Source: Gracilaria domingensis (taxonomy: Eukaryota; Rhodophyta; Florideophyceae; Gracilariales; Gracilariaceae). Taken from it: a DNA stretch of 64,000 nt. Numbering within the stretch: position 1 is the stretch's first letter; each line of letters opens with the position of its first letter. The notes under the pieces were generated by a model. It did not search any database. It was not told where the DNA came from and saw only the letters and a program-made list of their open reading frames with translations. The position numbers and the translations under genes were made by a program. The DNA lies in assembly GCA_022539475.1 (NCBI GenBank), contig VCMS01000146.1, positions 62,001-126,000 of the forward strand. The letters run 5' to 3'. Shown here in pieces: positions 11,243 through 21,927 of the stretch.

Positions 11243-12647
11243 CTACCTGATACGGTAGTTGTACTCCGCCATGAAGTCCATCCATCGGGCAAGCATTCCG
11301 TGGATGCCCTTCTTCTGGAACGCATATTTTAGCGCTATGTGCTCCCTGACCACTTCAAAGACGTTCTCGGAGAGTAGGTAAACGCGGAACTTCTTCAAAG
11401 CAAACTCTACAGCCAGAGCTTTCCTATCGCACGTACTGTTCTTCCTCTTCACTTCCGTCATCGTACGGGAAATGTAGTGAATCGGACGCCCTTTTTCGTC
11501 CTCCTTTTTCTGTCACAAGACGGAGCCCAATGCAATGAGATTGAGGACGCATATGTCTCGACGATGAACGCTCCGAGACGTCAGGGTAGGCCAACACTGG
11601 AGGCGTCGTCAGCTTCTCTTTCAGCTCGTCGAAGGCACCCTTCATCTCCTCCGTCCACAAGAATCTCTCTCTCTTCGCGTAAGTGGCGGCGTGCAGCGCT
11701 GGAAAACTCTTGACGAAGTTTCTGATGAAGCCACGGTAGTAACCAGGCAATCCGAGGAAGCATTGCAGCTTCGAGACGTCCCTCGGTGTGGGAGCTTTCT
11801 GGGTGACGGAGACCTTTTCTTCGTCAATATAGACTTCGCCCCCATCCAATACATGACTTAAGAGCTTGATCTTTGAATGAGCCAAGCCGCACTTCGTCAC
11901 CTTCACCTTTAGCCCCGCCTCCCGTATGCGGTCAAAGAAAGCTCGGCAGTGTTCCAAGCGGCCGTCCATCGTCCTTAGAAAGATCACCACGTTGTCAATG
12001 TACACTTTGACAAACTGCAGTGGATAGAGAACTTCGTGAATCATGCTCTGAAATGTGGCCGGAGCGTTCATGAGACGAAATGGCATGACCTCGAACTGGT
12101 AGGTGACGTGTCGACAAGTGAATGTCGTCACCTCTTTACAATGGTCCGCCATCCGGACCTGCTCGTACCCGCAACACAAGTCGAGGTTGGTGAAGATTTT
12201 CGCGTTACCCACGTCAACGAATATCTCTTCGATTCTCAGCAACGGCCAGTGCTCAGGCTTCATGACCTGATTCAACTGGCGATAAGCTACACAGTATTTT
12301 GGCCTGCTATCTTTCTTGTTGGCGATGACTACTGGGAAATACCCGGCTGAAAACGACGGCATTTTGATTCCTGTCTCAAGGAGCTTGTCGACTTCCTTCC
12401 TCACTATATCATTGTGCCTCGGCGGCATACGGCGCGAAAACGAGTGGATAGGAGTATTGTCAGTCAACTCAAACACATGAGTGACTGGAACATTGGCAGA
12501 TCGGAGCTCACTCATGTCCCTCGCGATGATGTCGGTCTCCTTCAGAGCTTCCGTGAGACTTTCCTGCCTCTCTTCTGGAAGATGCATCATCTTGACTGAA
12601 AGTATGGTAGACCACGAAGCCTTCTGATCGTCTGAACCCTTGGACAA
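11243..12647 (-). pseudogene. gypsy element A: reverse transcriptase and RNase H
   Basis: A 407-codon frame (12647-11424) carries the RT fingers and palm: YRQLNQVMKPEHWPL (12255-12300), NLDLCCGYEQVRMA, MPFRLMNAPATFQSMI (12045-12090) and the catalytic box VYIDNVVIF (11985-12010), where the usual second Asp of YxDD is Asn. Thumb and connection follow (LGLPGYYRGFIRNF). After about 11550 the frame changes. RNase H resumes in the 11461-11243 frame with LAVEFALKKFRVYL and ALKYAFQKKGIHG. A catalytic substitution plus a frameshift argue for an inactive copy. The MITE at 12784-13216 separates it from protease. Confidence 0.88.
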
Positions 12648-12783
12648 GTAATCACTTCTCTCTTCGATCCCTCCCCAGATGTAATGAAGATATGATGGAG
12701 TGAAGTCTGGACTTCTCCGATGGAGGGGAAGGCTGGCTGACGCTCCTTTAACACAGATTCTGTAGCAGTTTATAGATATCTAC

Positions 12784-13216
12784 CCCAGAGAAGTATATAG
12801 ATGCTCGAATGATACCCGGTAGATTTGAAATTCGGATGTCTTTGGGATATCATCTGGATATCTTACCTATATCCATGATATCCCTCTGAAATCCAGTAGA
12901 TATGACTGATGATGTACGAAATGATATTCTTTTGATGCCCTTGAGACATGCGTCAACTACCTTGAAAGATATAACAGTAGATATGACGAATGATTTCAAA
13001 AACCAAATTTGCTTCTCTTGGGACTGCTCGGACATCATTCGGACATCCAGAAATCAGACGAATATCATTGGTATGAACATTGTAAGCATTAGCGTGTATC
13101 CTATGTACATCAGTCGTATATCCAACTTCGAAAATCAGATGGATATCCGAGAAATCACTCGGATATCCAAAGCATATCTAAGGAATATCAAGCGGATATC
13201 AACGTGTTTCTCTGGG
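12784..13216. mobile_element. MITE family 1 (copy 1b), 433 bp
   Basis: Ends CCCAGAGAA...TTCTCTGGG with TAC on both sides (12781-12783 and 13217-13219). It has exactly the length of copy 1a and aligns with it from end to end. It is inserted between the protease and RT regions of element A. Confidence 0.9.
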
Positions 13217-13326
13217 TACGATTAGCCTACAATCTGTCTACTATCTCGTGCTGGCTCGCAGCACGTGAGCAACAAGCCAAGGACAGTGATAAAGCGTCAC
13301 GGCTGGCTTGTAGACTGTCTTCTGTG

Positions 13327-13893
13327 TTACAACAGGTCAGGCTCGTAAGGCTTTTCGTCCAAAATGGCAAGGACTAACACAGCGTTCTCGCTCGACTCGT
13401 CTTCAGATAAAGAGAAGGAACTGTCGGTGTGGTATTCTTCCTCTACTGACTCGTCGGGTGACCTGAAGTTTTCAATGTCCGTACGAGCACCGTCGATCTT
13501 TGGGGCTTCATTCGACAGTTTCGATATGATCTCTTTATCGCCAACGGTCAGGTGAACCTGCTGACGACCAAGATCCAGCAGAGCGCGGAGAGTTTCCAAC
13601 GTTGGGCGATGAAAAATAACGTCAAAAGGTGTGTTCTGTACCAAGAAGAAGTCCGTAGGAACTCCATTCTCCCCAAATGCATCCTTCACACAGCCCAAAA
13701 CTGTAGTTGCAGTCCCATCAGCGACCCTCACTCTCCTGCTCGTGGGAGACGAAATCAAAGTGAACAGATCACACAACCTCGATGAAATGAGATTTGGACC
13801 TGCTCCAGAGTCCAACAGGGAATTCGTGTGTGTCTCATAAAGCTTGACGAGAACAACCTTCAAATGACGAGGAAAGTTGACTGCCTGGATCAC
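13327..13893 (-). CDS. gypsy element A: aspartic protease region
   Basis: A 188-codon frame contains the retropepsin active-site block LLDSGAGPNLIS (residues about 26-37), a hydrophobic strand after it, and FFLVQNTPFDVIFHRPTLETL (DVIFHRP taking the place of the usual D-x-I-LG block). The last 70 residues are acidic and Ser-rich. The protease processes Gag-Pol. It follows the CCHC part of gag and precedes RT, the standard gypsy order. The frame is intact over this segment but is separated from RT by a stop and the MITE. Confidence 0.75.
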   Translation of the reverse strand: MIQAVNFPRHLKVVLVKLYETHTNSLLDSGAGPNLISSRLCDLFTLISSPTSRRVRVADGTATTVLGCVKDAFGENGVPTDFFLVQNTPFDVIFHRPTLETLRALLDLGRQQVHLTVGDKEIISKLSNEAPKIDGARTDIENFRSPDESVEEEYHTDSSFSLSEDESSENAVLVLAILDEKPYEPDLL

Positions 13894-14344
13894 AGACGCA
13901 TAGCTCGCGGGCCCACTGCCCGCAAGTAGGCACCTCAGCAGTTTTTTCGTGTCTTCGGCGTCACCACGAAGCAGCTGTCGAAAAGGTCAAGCCGCAGGTA
14001 GCCGTTTCCAGCTGAGCCCAGAGGTTTTACTTACACACCTGGTCCTGAATGCTGGCGGATGTCTTCCGGCTATTCCTGTTCTTCTTCCGCTTCCTTCTCG
14101 GCTTCGAGTGCACCACCGTGCACTGCAGCTTACAAGTGAGGACTTTAAAGTCCATGAAGCCCTAACAGCGTTGCTTGGAAAGAGCTTCGTCATCAGAATT
14201 CCTCTTCGTGGCGACCACAACGTCATCCCCAGCATTCTCCTGGACCAAGGCAACGTGGTCACCATGGTCATTCTTCATCAACTTCAACTCCTCTGCGGAC
14301 TCAGACCTCAAGTTCCAGAATCCCGAAGAGTTTCCTTCCTTAGG

Positions 14345-14490
14345 CTTCGACCAACAGTTGGCCTCGTCGTGACCGACCTTCCCACAAAGAGGGCACTTTT
14401 GGCCTTGGGTGGACTCGAGGGGTAGCGAATCGCACCATGTCCTGGTTTATGACAGTGGTTACACGTGCTCTCACGTTACTTCTTCCCGGT
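14345..14490 (-). pseudogene. gypsy element A: gag zinc knuckles
   Basis: On the minus strand two CCHC boxes are readable: CNHCHKPGHGAIRY near 14435-14480, where the last Cys has become Tyr, and then CPLCGKVGHDEANC near 14355-14400, which fits C-x2-C-x4-H-x4-C. These nucleocapsid motifs bind the element RNA. Confidence 0.75.
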
Positions 14491-14673
14491 TAAGCCGCTT
14501 CTCGAGTCAAACGTCTTCTTCAGAAGGAGCTTAAGCTCCGCAAATTGCCCAGCGAGCTGGTCAAATTTGCTTTCAAGCTGCTGAGCAGTCCCCGAACGAG
14601 CATCAGGGCGAGAAAGAATCTAAACTTGCACCACAGACCGGCCACATTTAACCTCATGTAAAACTAACAAGGC

Positions 14674-15612
14674 TTAACGGCCAACTTCGAACTCCAAAAT
14701 GGCCTTCGTAAGCGACATATAATCACTTGGAGCGCGATACATCACAAATTTGGCCATCTCCAGAAACTTTGCTACTGAGTTCCAGAGAAACCCAAAGGAA
14801 GTCTTATCATTGAACCCCGCCTTGTGGTACAACAAGTTCAGCTTACCCAGACAGCTAGTAAAGTCCGTCGGGTCCAATACTGCGGCGACTGCAAGTCTCA
14901 CATCCTCTTCCCTGTGAGATAAAGTGATGCGCAATGGATGTCCATCGGATGAAAAATTGAGACATCTATGAGATATCAGTTGGATATCTTCTGCGCATCC
15001 AGAATATCCGAATGATATGCCATGGTACTCCGTTGGATGCGCCTAATTGATGCACTTTACATGTCCTTTAGATATACAAAATCTATTTCAAAGATATTCT
15101 TATGATGCACGAAGATATGATATGTCCCATGGATGTCCGGAAATCCGCTGTGCATCATTTGGACATCACAAAATCGAATTGACATCTCTTTGTACATCAT
15201 ATGCGTATCAGGCGGATATCATTTGGATATGCTTAGTACATCATCTGAGCATCATTTACGTATATCATATGGAAATCTTAAGGAGGTCAAATGGGCATCT
15301 TTAGGTCTCGTAATTCCAATATGGGTTATCTGGGGGGCATCATACGGACATCAATTCACCTCTCTGGGCTTTCGGGGGGGTTTTCTTTGCAAAAAGTGCC
15401 AAGAAACGAGCCTCAACATCCCCGTAGCACCCAGTGCCTTCCGTGAGACTTCCATTGAGTGCAAACTTTTCATAGTAGTAGTCAATCGCGACTCCCTTTA
15501 AATGGCAAAGTAGCTGGAGAGCCTTCTCTGACTCACTTTTTTCTCGCATAACTATATTTTCATAGGGAAAGAAGAAGCGACGAACATCCGGCGATGACTT
15601 ACCGTCAAACAC
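14674..15612 (-). pseudogene. gypsy element A: gag capsid, split by a MITE
   Basis: The N-terminal part is 15612 down to about 15372 and the C-terminal part is about 14909 to 14674. A related block occurs at 37519-37740 on the plus strand (AKFVMYRAPSDY here, AQFVMFRNAENY there). The MITE at 14910-15368 lies between the halves. Removing it with one copy of its 3-bp duplication gives an uninterrupted frame across the junction (KKTPP to EDVRLAV). Gag forms the virus-like particle. Confidence 0.8.
14910..15368. mobile_element. MITE family 1 (copy 1c), 459 bp
   Basis: Left end CCCTGTGAGATAAAGTGATG, right end CATCAATTCACCTCTCTGGG, flanked by CTT on both sides (14907-14909 and 15369-15371). The interior is built of GGACATC, GCATCA and GATATC words. 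Copies at 27068-27520 (inverted) and 42581-43034 belong to the same subfamily. Confidence 0.9.
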
Positions 15613-15707
15613 TACGCGAGTGGTGCTGGACGACGTGGTTGCAGAAACTCAGGACATGAGTGTAGGATAATCACAGCAAAAATTGAATGACCAACAGGAC
15701 AAACAGG

Positions 15708-15725
15708 CCCTCCTCGAGAGTACCA
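15708..15725 (-). promoter_or_regulatory. primer binding site of element A
   Basis: Read on the minus strand, TGGTACTCTCGAGGAGGG follows directly after the LTR end ...GCTTTCA. The leading TGG complements the CCA end of a tRNA primer. It fixes this as the 5' LTR and the element as minus-strand. The tRNA species was not identified. Confidence 0.65.
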
Positions 15726-16075
15726 TGAAAGCTGCACAAAGTAGCAGGCGGCAGCTACGCCTTGCATTTTACTTCCTGTTTCGCCTTCCCTTTTTGATCG
15801 CACCCGGTCGGGACGACGACAAGACTTTCTTGTAATCTCCGGTCCATGTGTGGTGCTGCGTGCACCTCACGTGGCCCACAGCCTCCAAGCATGCAGAATG
15901 AGCCATGTTGCGATAGGAGAAAGATACGGGGTATGCACGGCGTATTTAAGGCTTTATTTAGAGAATTGGGTGCTCAAAATGACAGTCTATCACGTGCACT
16001 ATCCGTGCACATCTCGATTTTGAACACCTAATTTTCTAAGTAAACCCGTACACACCCCACCCTGTATTCACCCCA
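15726..16075 (-). repeat. right (5') LTR of element A, 350 bp
   Basis: In element orientation it starts TGGGGTGAATAC and ends GCTTTCA, giving TG...CA termini. It contains a TATA-like CTAAATAAAG near 15955. The insertion edge is followed by CGCC, which is also present at 7110-7113. Confidence 0.75.
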
Positions 16076-17622
16076 CGCCAAAATAATTCTACAGGAGTTC
16101 TCCCAGGACTACCAGCCAATCGCTTTTCTTTCCAACGGCCTATCCAAGACAGAGTCACGGTGTGATACAGGCGATCAAGACGCCTGTATCACATCGTGAC
16201 TCTGTTTTTGCAGTAATCATTGCTCTGCGAACTTGGGCCTCATATCTGCGTAAACTCCGCTTCTGCCTTCGCAATGACCGCGACCCCATCTGCTTTCTGA
16301 ACAAAAAGCCAAAATTGACCGGATGTTAATGTGGATGGCTTGATGAAATCCAGGAGTACAGCTTTGATGTCGAGAACGTGCCTGGACACGAAACTAAGGT
16401 GCCTCATGCACTCAGCCGAAGACCTGACCATGCGGCTTTATTCTCTTTCATTGGGCAAACCCGATTTCGAAGATGCCATCCATAAGACAAATTTCACAGA
16501 CTCTTTCGCTTCGGCCGTACTGAATGCCCTTGAAAGCCCTAGCTCCGACCCTCCAAGCCATATCAAAAGGAGACCATGAAACTACAGTTTCTCTGACGGT
16601 TTGCTGTACTAGAATGGAGCGGGTTCTTTGTGACTATACGTCCCAGATACTTCACACACCTAACTTTGATGGAATTCTTTCATGTATCCGGACATCTAGA
16701 CGCTGGAAGGTCGTTCTACACTGTCTATCGCTTTGAATTTTGGCCTCGGATGTACCAATATTTCTTTCGGCTTGTGAGCACCTGTCGCGACTGTCAGTCA
16801 GAAATTCGTCTAATCGTTCTGCACAGAGATTACTACAACCATTTCCTATCCCACGACGCTGTTAGCAGGTTGTAACCTTTTATTTCCTGACAGAAATACC
16901 AACCACTTCTACTGGTTTTGACGCGACTTTGGTGATTGTGGATAAGCTGTCTAAGCAGAGCATTTTCATCTCTACTATGAAGACAGCCACTGCAAAGCAC
17001 CCCCAGTATTTGTTCGATGCCCATCTGCTTTCAAAGCAATGTTTCTCCCTTACTCCTGTGAGTGACCGCGATCGAAAGATCACATGGAAGTTTTGGAAAT
17101 CTCTCGTCCAGCTGCTCAACATTTGTGGCAATATCTCTACAACTGGGCATCCACAAACAGTGTCGTTGTATCCAATGCTTCAGTATCAGAGACCTAGTTC
17201 TACGTGGAGCAGATGCTCTTTCTTTTGGTCGCCGCTCTAGTCTTCCTTCGAAATGACAAACTCGCTTCATCGAACCGTTTTGTATATTGGACTTTTTGGG
17301 TCCAGTTACCTATTGTATCTAGTTTCGAAAGGCCATGAAGAAAGCCCATGATTTCGTGCACGTATCCAAACTGAAACGCTATCACCCCGGCACCAACATT
17401 GTAATCAACGTAATCAACAACGATGGACAGATAAAGCAAGAAGTAATGGACATCCTAGACAAGAAGCGCATGAACCGCCCTTTATATTACCTTGTTCAAT
17501 TTACTGGTGAGTTTCGCGATGACGCCGTATGGCTTCCCACTACCGCTCTGAAGAACCAGCCCAATTCAATTGCTCATTTCAACTCACGCAACAAGTCAAA
17601 GAGGTCATTAACTCTTTTCTAA
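16076..17622 (+). pseudogene. gypsy element B: RNase H, integrase and chromodomain
   Basis: Continuation of the frame broken at 7113. RNase H blocks YQPIAFLSNGLSKTE (16110) and VIIALRTWASYL (16211) come first, then VPGHETKVPHALSRRPD (16380-16430). Integrase follows with GHLDAGRSFYTVY...CRDCQS (16690-16800), LVIVDKLSKQSIFI (16930) and VSDRDRKITWKFW (17060), and then loses the Glu block in a frame change after HPQT (17150). The C-terminal frame 17335-17622 has VHVSKLKRYHPG and a chromodomain-like VMDILDKKRMNRPLYYLV...AVWLPTTALKN, in which the usual W-E-P is WLP. Chromodomains steer integration to modified histones. Stops and frameshifts make it a relic. Confidence 0.85.
16149..16205. repeat. 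57-bp hairpin inside RNase H of element B
   Basis: Arms of 25 bp (ACAGAGTCACGG... and its inverse ...GTGACTCTGT) with one mismatch flank the 7-bp loop ATCAAGA. It replaces the stretch where the RNase H D-K-E-L-L block would be expected and is about 26 nt longer than expected, so it looks like a templated inverted duplication. Confidence 0.75.
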
Positions 17623-18831
17623 CTGGGATGAGTGTAACAAAACTTTGGTAATAACGCTAACGTTACAATGCTAGCGTGTTGTGTTAGCTTCATGTATAGA
17701 TACGTTTACCTTCTAGATCTTAACGATCGCTTTTCTAGTAGACAAATCATTGTATATGAGGAGATGATGAGTTGGATTCAGGCTCTACCGAGAGGCCTAG
17801 AGCCAGCCGAGCACCACTACGACATTCTGACTCTATCGTATTATAGGCCTATTGAAAACCATGTTCACGGCGTTTTATGTGAGGTACCTATTGCTTGTAT
17901 TTGGAACCGCCGTCTTCAAGCGACGCTTTTTCATCGCCAGTTCTATCATCCGGAAACGGGAATTCTCCATTCGGTGATGAAAACCTCCCTACAGAACATA
18001 CTGAGAATCTGAAGATCGAAACTGAAGGAGATAGTTTCAACCATGATATCTGTGTCGGCGAATGTGCCTGCAGATCTCTTTCTCGTCATAGAAGAAACAG
18101 TTTGTTTTGCGTTCAAACCCATTCCTGAACAGAAAGCTATTAAAAATCAATTCCTGTAAAGATTGTCGTTCAATCTAAATTGAATGAACTTTTATCACTG
18201 ATTTCAAGCTTTACGGCCAAAAGTCAAGACCTGCTCTGCATTATTGCAGAATTCGTTCATATATGCTTTTTGGAAACTTTGGCAAGAATTGTTATTCTTG
18301 TGACGTTTTGAAGACTCGAATAAAACATGAATATATCCCTAGTGACAGTCAAATGAAATGCGAACTTGTTCAAAACATGCAGTTTTTGCTGTACTTCTCT
18401 CCAAGCGTGAATCCAGGGATACATTTTGTATGGAGTTGGTGGAATCAGGATGGGGTTTTATTGCAGCGATATTGGGAGCCAGATGTTATGCGGCAATGTT
18501 TACCTAAACCAACAGCTACATCTAAGAAGATTGTAATGGAGAACGTGGCATTACTCTACTTGGATTAGCAAAAAGAACGTTGTCAGGCTAGGAATGCGCC
18601 CCAGTTCACCGATTGAATTCAAGTGAATTTATATTTCTGTGGCATCCTGAGAACCAGAGGTAATGTTCCGGGTAGGCTGCACTCTGCTGGTTAGGAAACA
18701 AAGATGGAGATAATAATAGCTCTGAATTCCTGAGTGGCTCGAAGCATCCGCTACTGTTGGAATTGGAATTCTTTGCCTCCGGCGAGGAGAGGGGTACAAT
18801 TACATACCGGCAATAACCGCCACGTTACGAA
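17623..18831 (+). repeat. possible 3' LTR of element B and unassigned sequence
   Basis: Shortly after the chromodomain stop a purine-rich AACTGGGATGAG precedes TGTAACAAAAC (TG at 17633), which resembles a polypurine tract followed by an LTR start. No second copy was found in the window, so the LTR is not proven. Frames at 17668-18012 and 18263-18568 are open but unrecognised. Confidence 0.35.
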
Positions 18832-19064
18832 TGTAACACTACGTGGTGAAATTATCGATGTATGAATGCAGCCTCTCTCTTATGGGACCGTGTGGATTTT
18901 CTATAAACTCCGGGGCAGCAGATGAGCTTTTCTTCTCCTCTGTTCTCCTCATCATCTTACTACTCGCCACTCAACCTTGCCCCACGCCTTCTTCCTGAGC
19001 GCAAGCGAGCGCAAGCGAGCGCAACCTCTAGCGCGTAAGCGATCATAAACATGCAGTAGTTACA
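18832..19064. repeat. LTR-like unit, possibly solo
   Basis: It begins TGTAACACTACG and ends GTAGTTACA, an LTR-like TG...CA unit with short inverted ends. It contains CTATAAACTC (18900) followed by a pyrimidine-rich stretch and two and a half copies of GAGCGCAAGC (about 19000). No target duplication is evident. Confidence 0.3.
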
Positions 19065-19481
19065 ATTGCTACATCCCACAAAAGGCTATGATTCTGGCTC
19101 AAAATGGAAAACGCTACTTAAGACTGCCGAGGAGCCTTCCTCTTAGTTCACCTCTGCTAGTTCATCATTGCAACTTCCGCACCAATCTCGCTTTCTGGTA
19201 TAGCTCTCTTCCATAATTTTCTTTTGCATGTCAGATAATGACGAGAGTGAACTTCAGGTGCAGCTCGACAGAGAAGCAAGTGCATCGCATCCGAATAAGA
19301 TGAGTTACTAAGCACTGGGAACGCTCTACCTCGCGCAACTTGCTGAAACAAATCACTGTGCACTGAAAGTAATTTCCAAGAGCGCACCCCAGAGTTTGCA
19401 AGAGGAACACTTGCTTCTCTCGCAAAGTGTGTATAAAATACTTGCAATTTTCTTGTCTTGGAGGCAGTCGGTACGTCCAAT

Positions 19482-19729
19482 CCCAGGCAAAACTTGTTAA
19501 GGGAAAACTAAAAGGGTTTCCAGTAGACTTGCAGACAAGATGAATGGTGTAGTAAGGTAATATGACCAACTTCATTGAAAAATAAGTAAGGTTTTCTTTC
19601 ACTGACATTTCCATGAGCGTGATTTTTTGAAAAAATTAAATTCCTCAAAAGTGCACTTACATTTTATTGAAAGGCGTCAATTTCATTTACCGCCGCATGA
19701 TGAATCAATGACAATGGGTCTTGCTAGGG
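19482..19729. mobile_element. MITE family 2 (copy 2a), 248 bp
   Basis: Ends CCCAGGCAAAAC...GTCTTGCTAGGG. Flanks are AAT and TAT, an imperfect 3-bp duplication. It aligns throughout with the copies at 47289, 48335, 48609 and 48982. Confidence 0.8.
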
Positions 19730-19735
19730 TATCTT

Positions 19736-19807
19736 ACTACACCAGACATCTTGTCCCCAAGTCTACTGAAGACCCTTTTAGTTTTCCCTTAACGAGTTTT
19801 GCCTGGG
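19736..19807. mobile_element. truncated family-2 MITE end, inverted
   Basis: About 70 bp matching the CCCAGGC end of family 2 in reverse (ends AACGAGTTTTGCCTGGG). It lies directly beside copy 2a without its other half, giving a partial fold-back arrangement. Confidence 0.7.
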
Positions 19808-20445
19808 GTCGCGTGTTGGAGTCACGAAGGAAGCTCCACAGTCTGCCGCTGTCGCGCAGAACTCCGCGGGAGACATACAACCTTTCATCGAGCATCGCGA
19901 CCTTTTTGGGAATGGTACAACGGAATCGCTGAAACGCTGTTGTCCTAGGATAGTAGTTATGCTCACCCGCCAGAAAAATCATCGCCAAAGCGCAGGGCTG
20001 CCGTCGCGGAGACACAAGGACACAAGCGCACTCTTAGAAAACGAGTTCCCTCGGAAACGCCGGAAGTCGACAAGGATCACCCGATCTTTCTGTAGAGCAC
20101 GGCTACAGACACGCTGGATGCTTAAAAAAGAAGTATTCTGTAGGCGCCGACGCCCTAAATCGTCGTGACGCACGCCACTCACCGCCTATGCAGAAGCGAA
20201 GTAAAAAATTGACGGTTGATCCCAGTATCCTCGACACTGCACAGCAGAAAGGATAGAAGACGTTCGCTGAAGCGGAGAACTCGCATCCAGGATCGGGTAC
20301 AGGCACAGCGCCGCTGCATCCATCCGTGGGGAAATCGTTGAGTGCACCCCATGACCGCTCATCAAGTCATAACGCTGCAAACCTTAGTGGAGGTCGGATT
20401 ACAGCCCTGATCTAGGTAAATAGCAGGCTGCTAAGGCAGGGGCGC
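19808..20445. other. probable linker of a decayed gypsy integrase
   Basis: Open but unrecognised frames on both strands, basic and Ser/Thr/Pro-rich in composition. By position they lie upstream of the chromodomain relic. Confidence 0.3.
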
Positions 20446-20966
20446 GTGCGCACCACATGTCAGGTGAGGCGCACTGTAAAGCACTCAGGGGGCTCATTCA
20501 GTCAGTCAGCCGCACCGCAGCCACGAAACGTCACCCGGAATCACGTGCACCGGCACGCGCCGTTGCAAGCAATCCGCTTCCGCGTTCGCATTCACCGTCA
20601 ACACGAAAACCTACTCGTAATAGAGCTGTTCGCAAGCACGCAACGACCGAGGATCTGCTGCAAGAGGTCTCTAATATGGTGGGAAATCTTCAGCAGATAA
20701 CGCTAGAGCGGCCAAAGTCAGTGGAAGCGCACAATAAAGTCAGTGGTTGGCGGCATAATGAACCCCCCCAGTGGGCTGGAAACCCTTCAGAAGATGGTAA
20801 GACACGAAACGTTTACTCGAAGGACTTCGTCTTCGACCACATTTTGGGACATAGCTAGGACTTAAGAGCGGTATAAGAAGTTCCAAGTCCATTGGTTCGG
20901 CTATCTGTCGTCAGAGGACACAAATCAACCTGTGGGACATTTACCACTATCAAAGATCGTGTAGTA
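20446..20966 (+). pseudogene. chromodomain tail of a gypsy chromovirus
   Basis: A low-complexity basic stretch is followed by VYSKDFVFDHILGHS (20810-20855), a stop and a frame change, then FQVHWFGYLSSEDTNQPVGH (20880-20940) and LPLSKIV. This parallels the chromodomain of element C (EYIVDRIIGHTWDQ, then HVRW, then DEPIKHLPRSKV). It is the only recognised part of this element. Confidence 0.7.
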
Positions 20967-21588
20967 TTTCTGACATATGGGTATCACGATCCGATCTTAA
21001 TTGCAGCGAACAATATTGGAGTAGCTGCACATTTGTTTCGTGGAAAATCGCAATGAAACAAAATGCACCCTATAACCGGTGTCTTTGGAGTTTTCACGTG
21101 CGCCGCACGGTTGTACCAGCTACCGTTCTTGATAGACAATGAACCTCTATCGAAGGAACGCAGTGACCACCAGAGGAGTACAGTACCGGAGTGAATTCGT
21201 GGAGATACACTCTTCAAGAGGAGAGTTGAAGAACAGTATTGCTGTCGCCGTTGGAATGGGAGAGAAAGAAGAAGAAGACTATGGAGAGGAATTGCTAATC
21301 AGAAGAGAATTTATGGAGAAGTTCTGTATGCTCCGAGTAGCTTCTGAACCTTGATTAAGGCCGGGTACACCGTTATCAAGTTGAAAATTTTCACCGACTA
21401 CCGGTTTAATTGTTGCTGTCGAAGACTTTCAACTTCGTTGACCACTGTTCACCATGTCTCGGAGCGGGTTCTGCACATATCCGCGCTCTTTACTACAGCC
21501 GCATGATGCGTTGGTATCAGTGTGCAGTTGTTTCTGGGCTTTTCCGCCGTTCCCCGATGTCGGGTGTATCATGTCTACAGTTGTGGGA
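20967..21588. other. no gene recognised
   Basis: A short plus frame at 21139-21354 is rich in Glu and carries EEEDYGEELL but has no recognisable domain. The right part leads into the 3' LTR of element D. Confidence 0.3.
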
Positions 21589-21845
21589 AAAATGGCAGGA
21601 TGGTGCGTCATGCCAATCGCGAAGTTACCAAGTCTGGATGTTGGTGGCACAAGGTGATTCAGCACAAGAGCTGGGTCGCGCTGCAACAGTGCGTTCCTTC
21701 TTTAATGGGTTCGGGACGAGGTTGCGGCCTCTTCATGTTGTTCGTTCATGCCCTTTCGCGCATTGATATGGTTCATTTTGTCAGCTTTAAATATCCAATT
21801 CGGCGGCGAATTCCATTGTAGGCAATCATCAATCCACGTCTGACA
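21589..21845 (-). repeat. left (3') LTR of copia element D
   Basis: The segment from ATGGTGCGTCATGCCAATCG to CACGTCTGACA is repeated at 26403-26658 with scattered differences. In element orientation the LTR starts TGTCAGACG. It is preceded by a purine-rich ACTGGGGGGTA (21846-21856), a good polypurine tract. Its far edge is uncertain and may lie further left. Confidence 0.75.
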
Positions 21846-21927
21846 TACCCCCCAGTTGTCGTGAACACTTTCATGACAACTACGTCCAAGTTGCGCTGTC
21901 TAAGCAGAAGGAGCGGTGGTTGGGAAG

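Larger units (their letters stand above)
7114..16075 (-). mobile_element. Ty3/gypsy LTR retrotransposon A, nested in element B
   Basis: Related LTR sequences start TGAAAGCTGCACA at 7116 and 15726. In minus orientation the order is 5' LTR (15726-16075), PBS, gag, CCHC, protease, RT, RNase H, integrase, a long 3' region and the 3' LTR (from 7116). CGCC is present at both insertion edges (7110-7113 and 16076-16079), and joining the flanks with one CGCC restores element B's RNase H frame. Two family-1 MITEs lie inside (12784-13216 and 14910-15368). The two LTR copies have diverged strongly, so the insertion is old. Confidence 0.8.

Noticed and set aside
14940-15350. CRISPR-like or satellite array because of the recurring GGACATC/GGATATC words
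   Set aside because: The words are degenerate and irregularly spaced, there are no fixed spacers, and the whole unit has transposon ends. The genome is eukaryotic.
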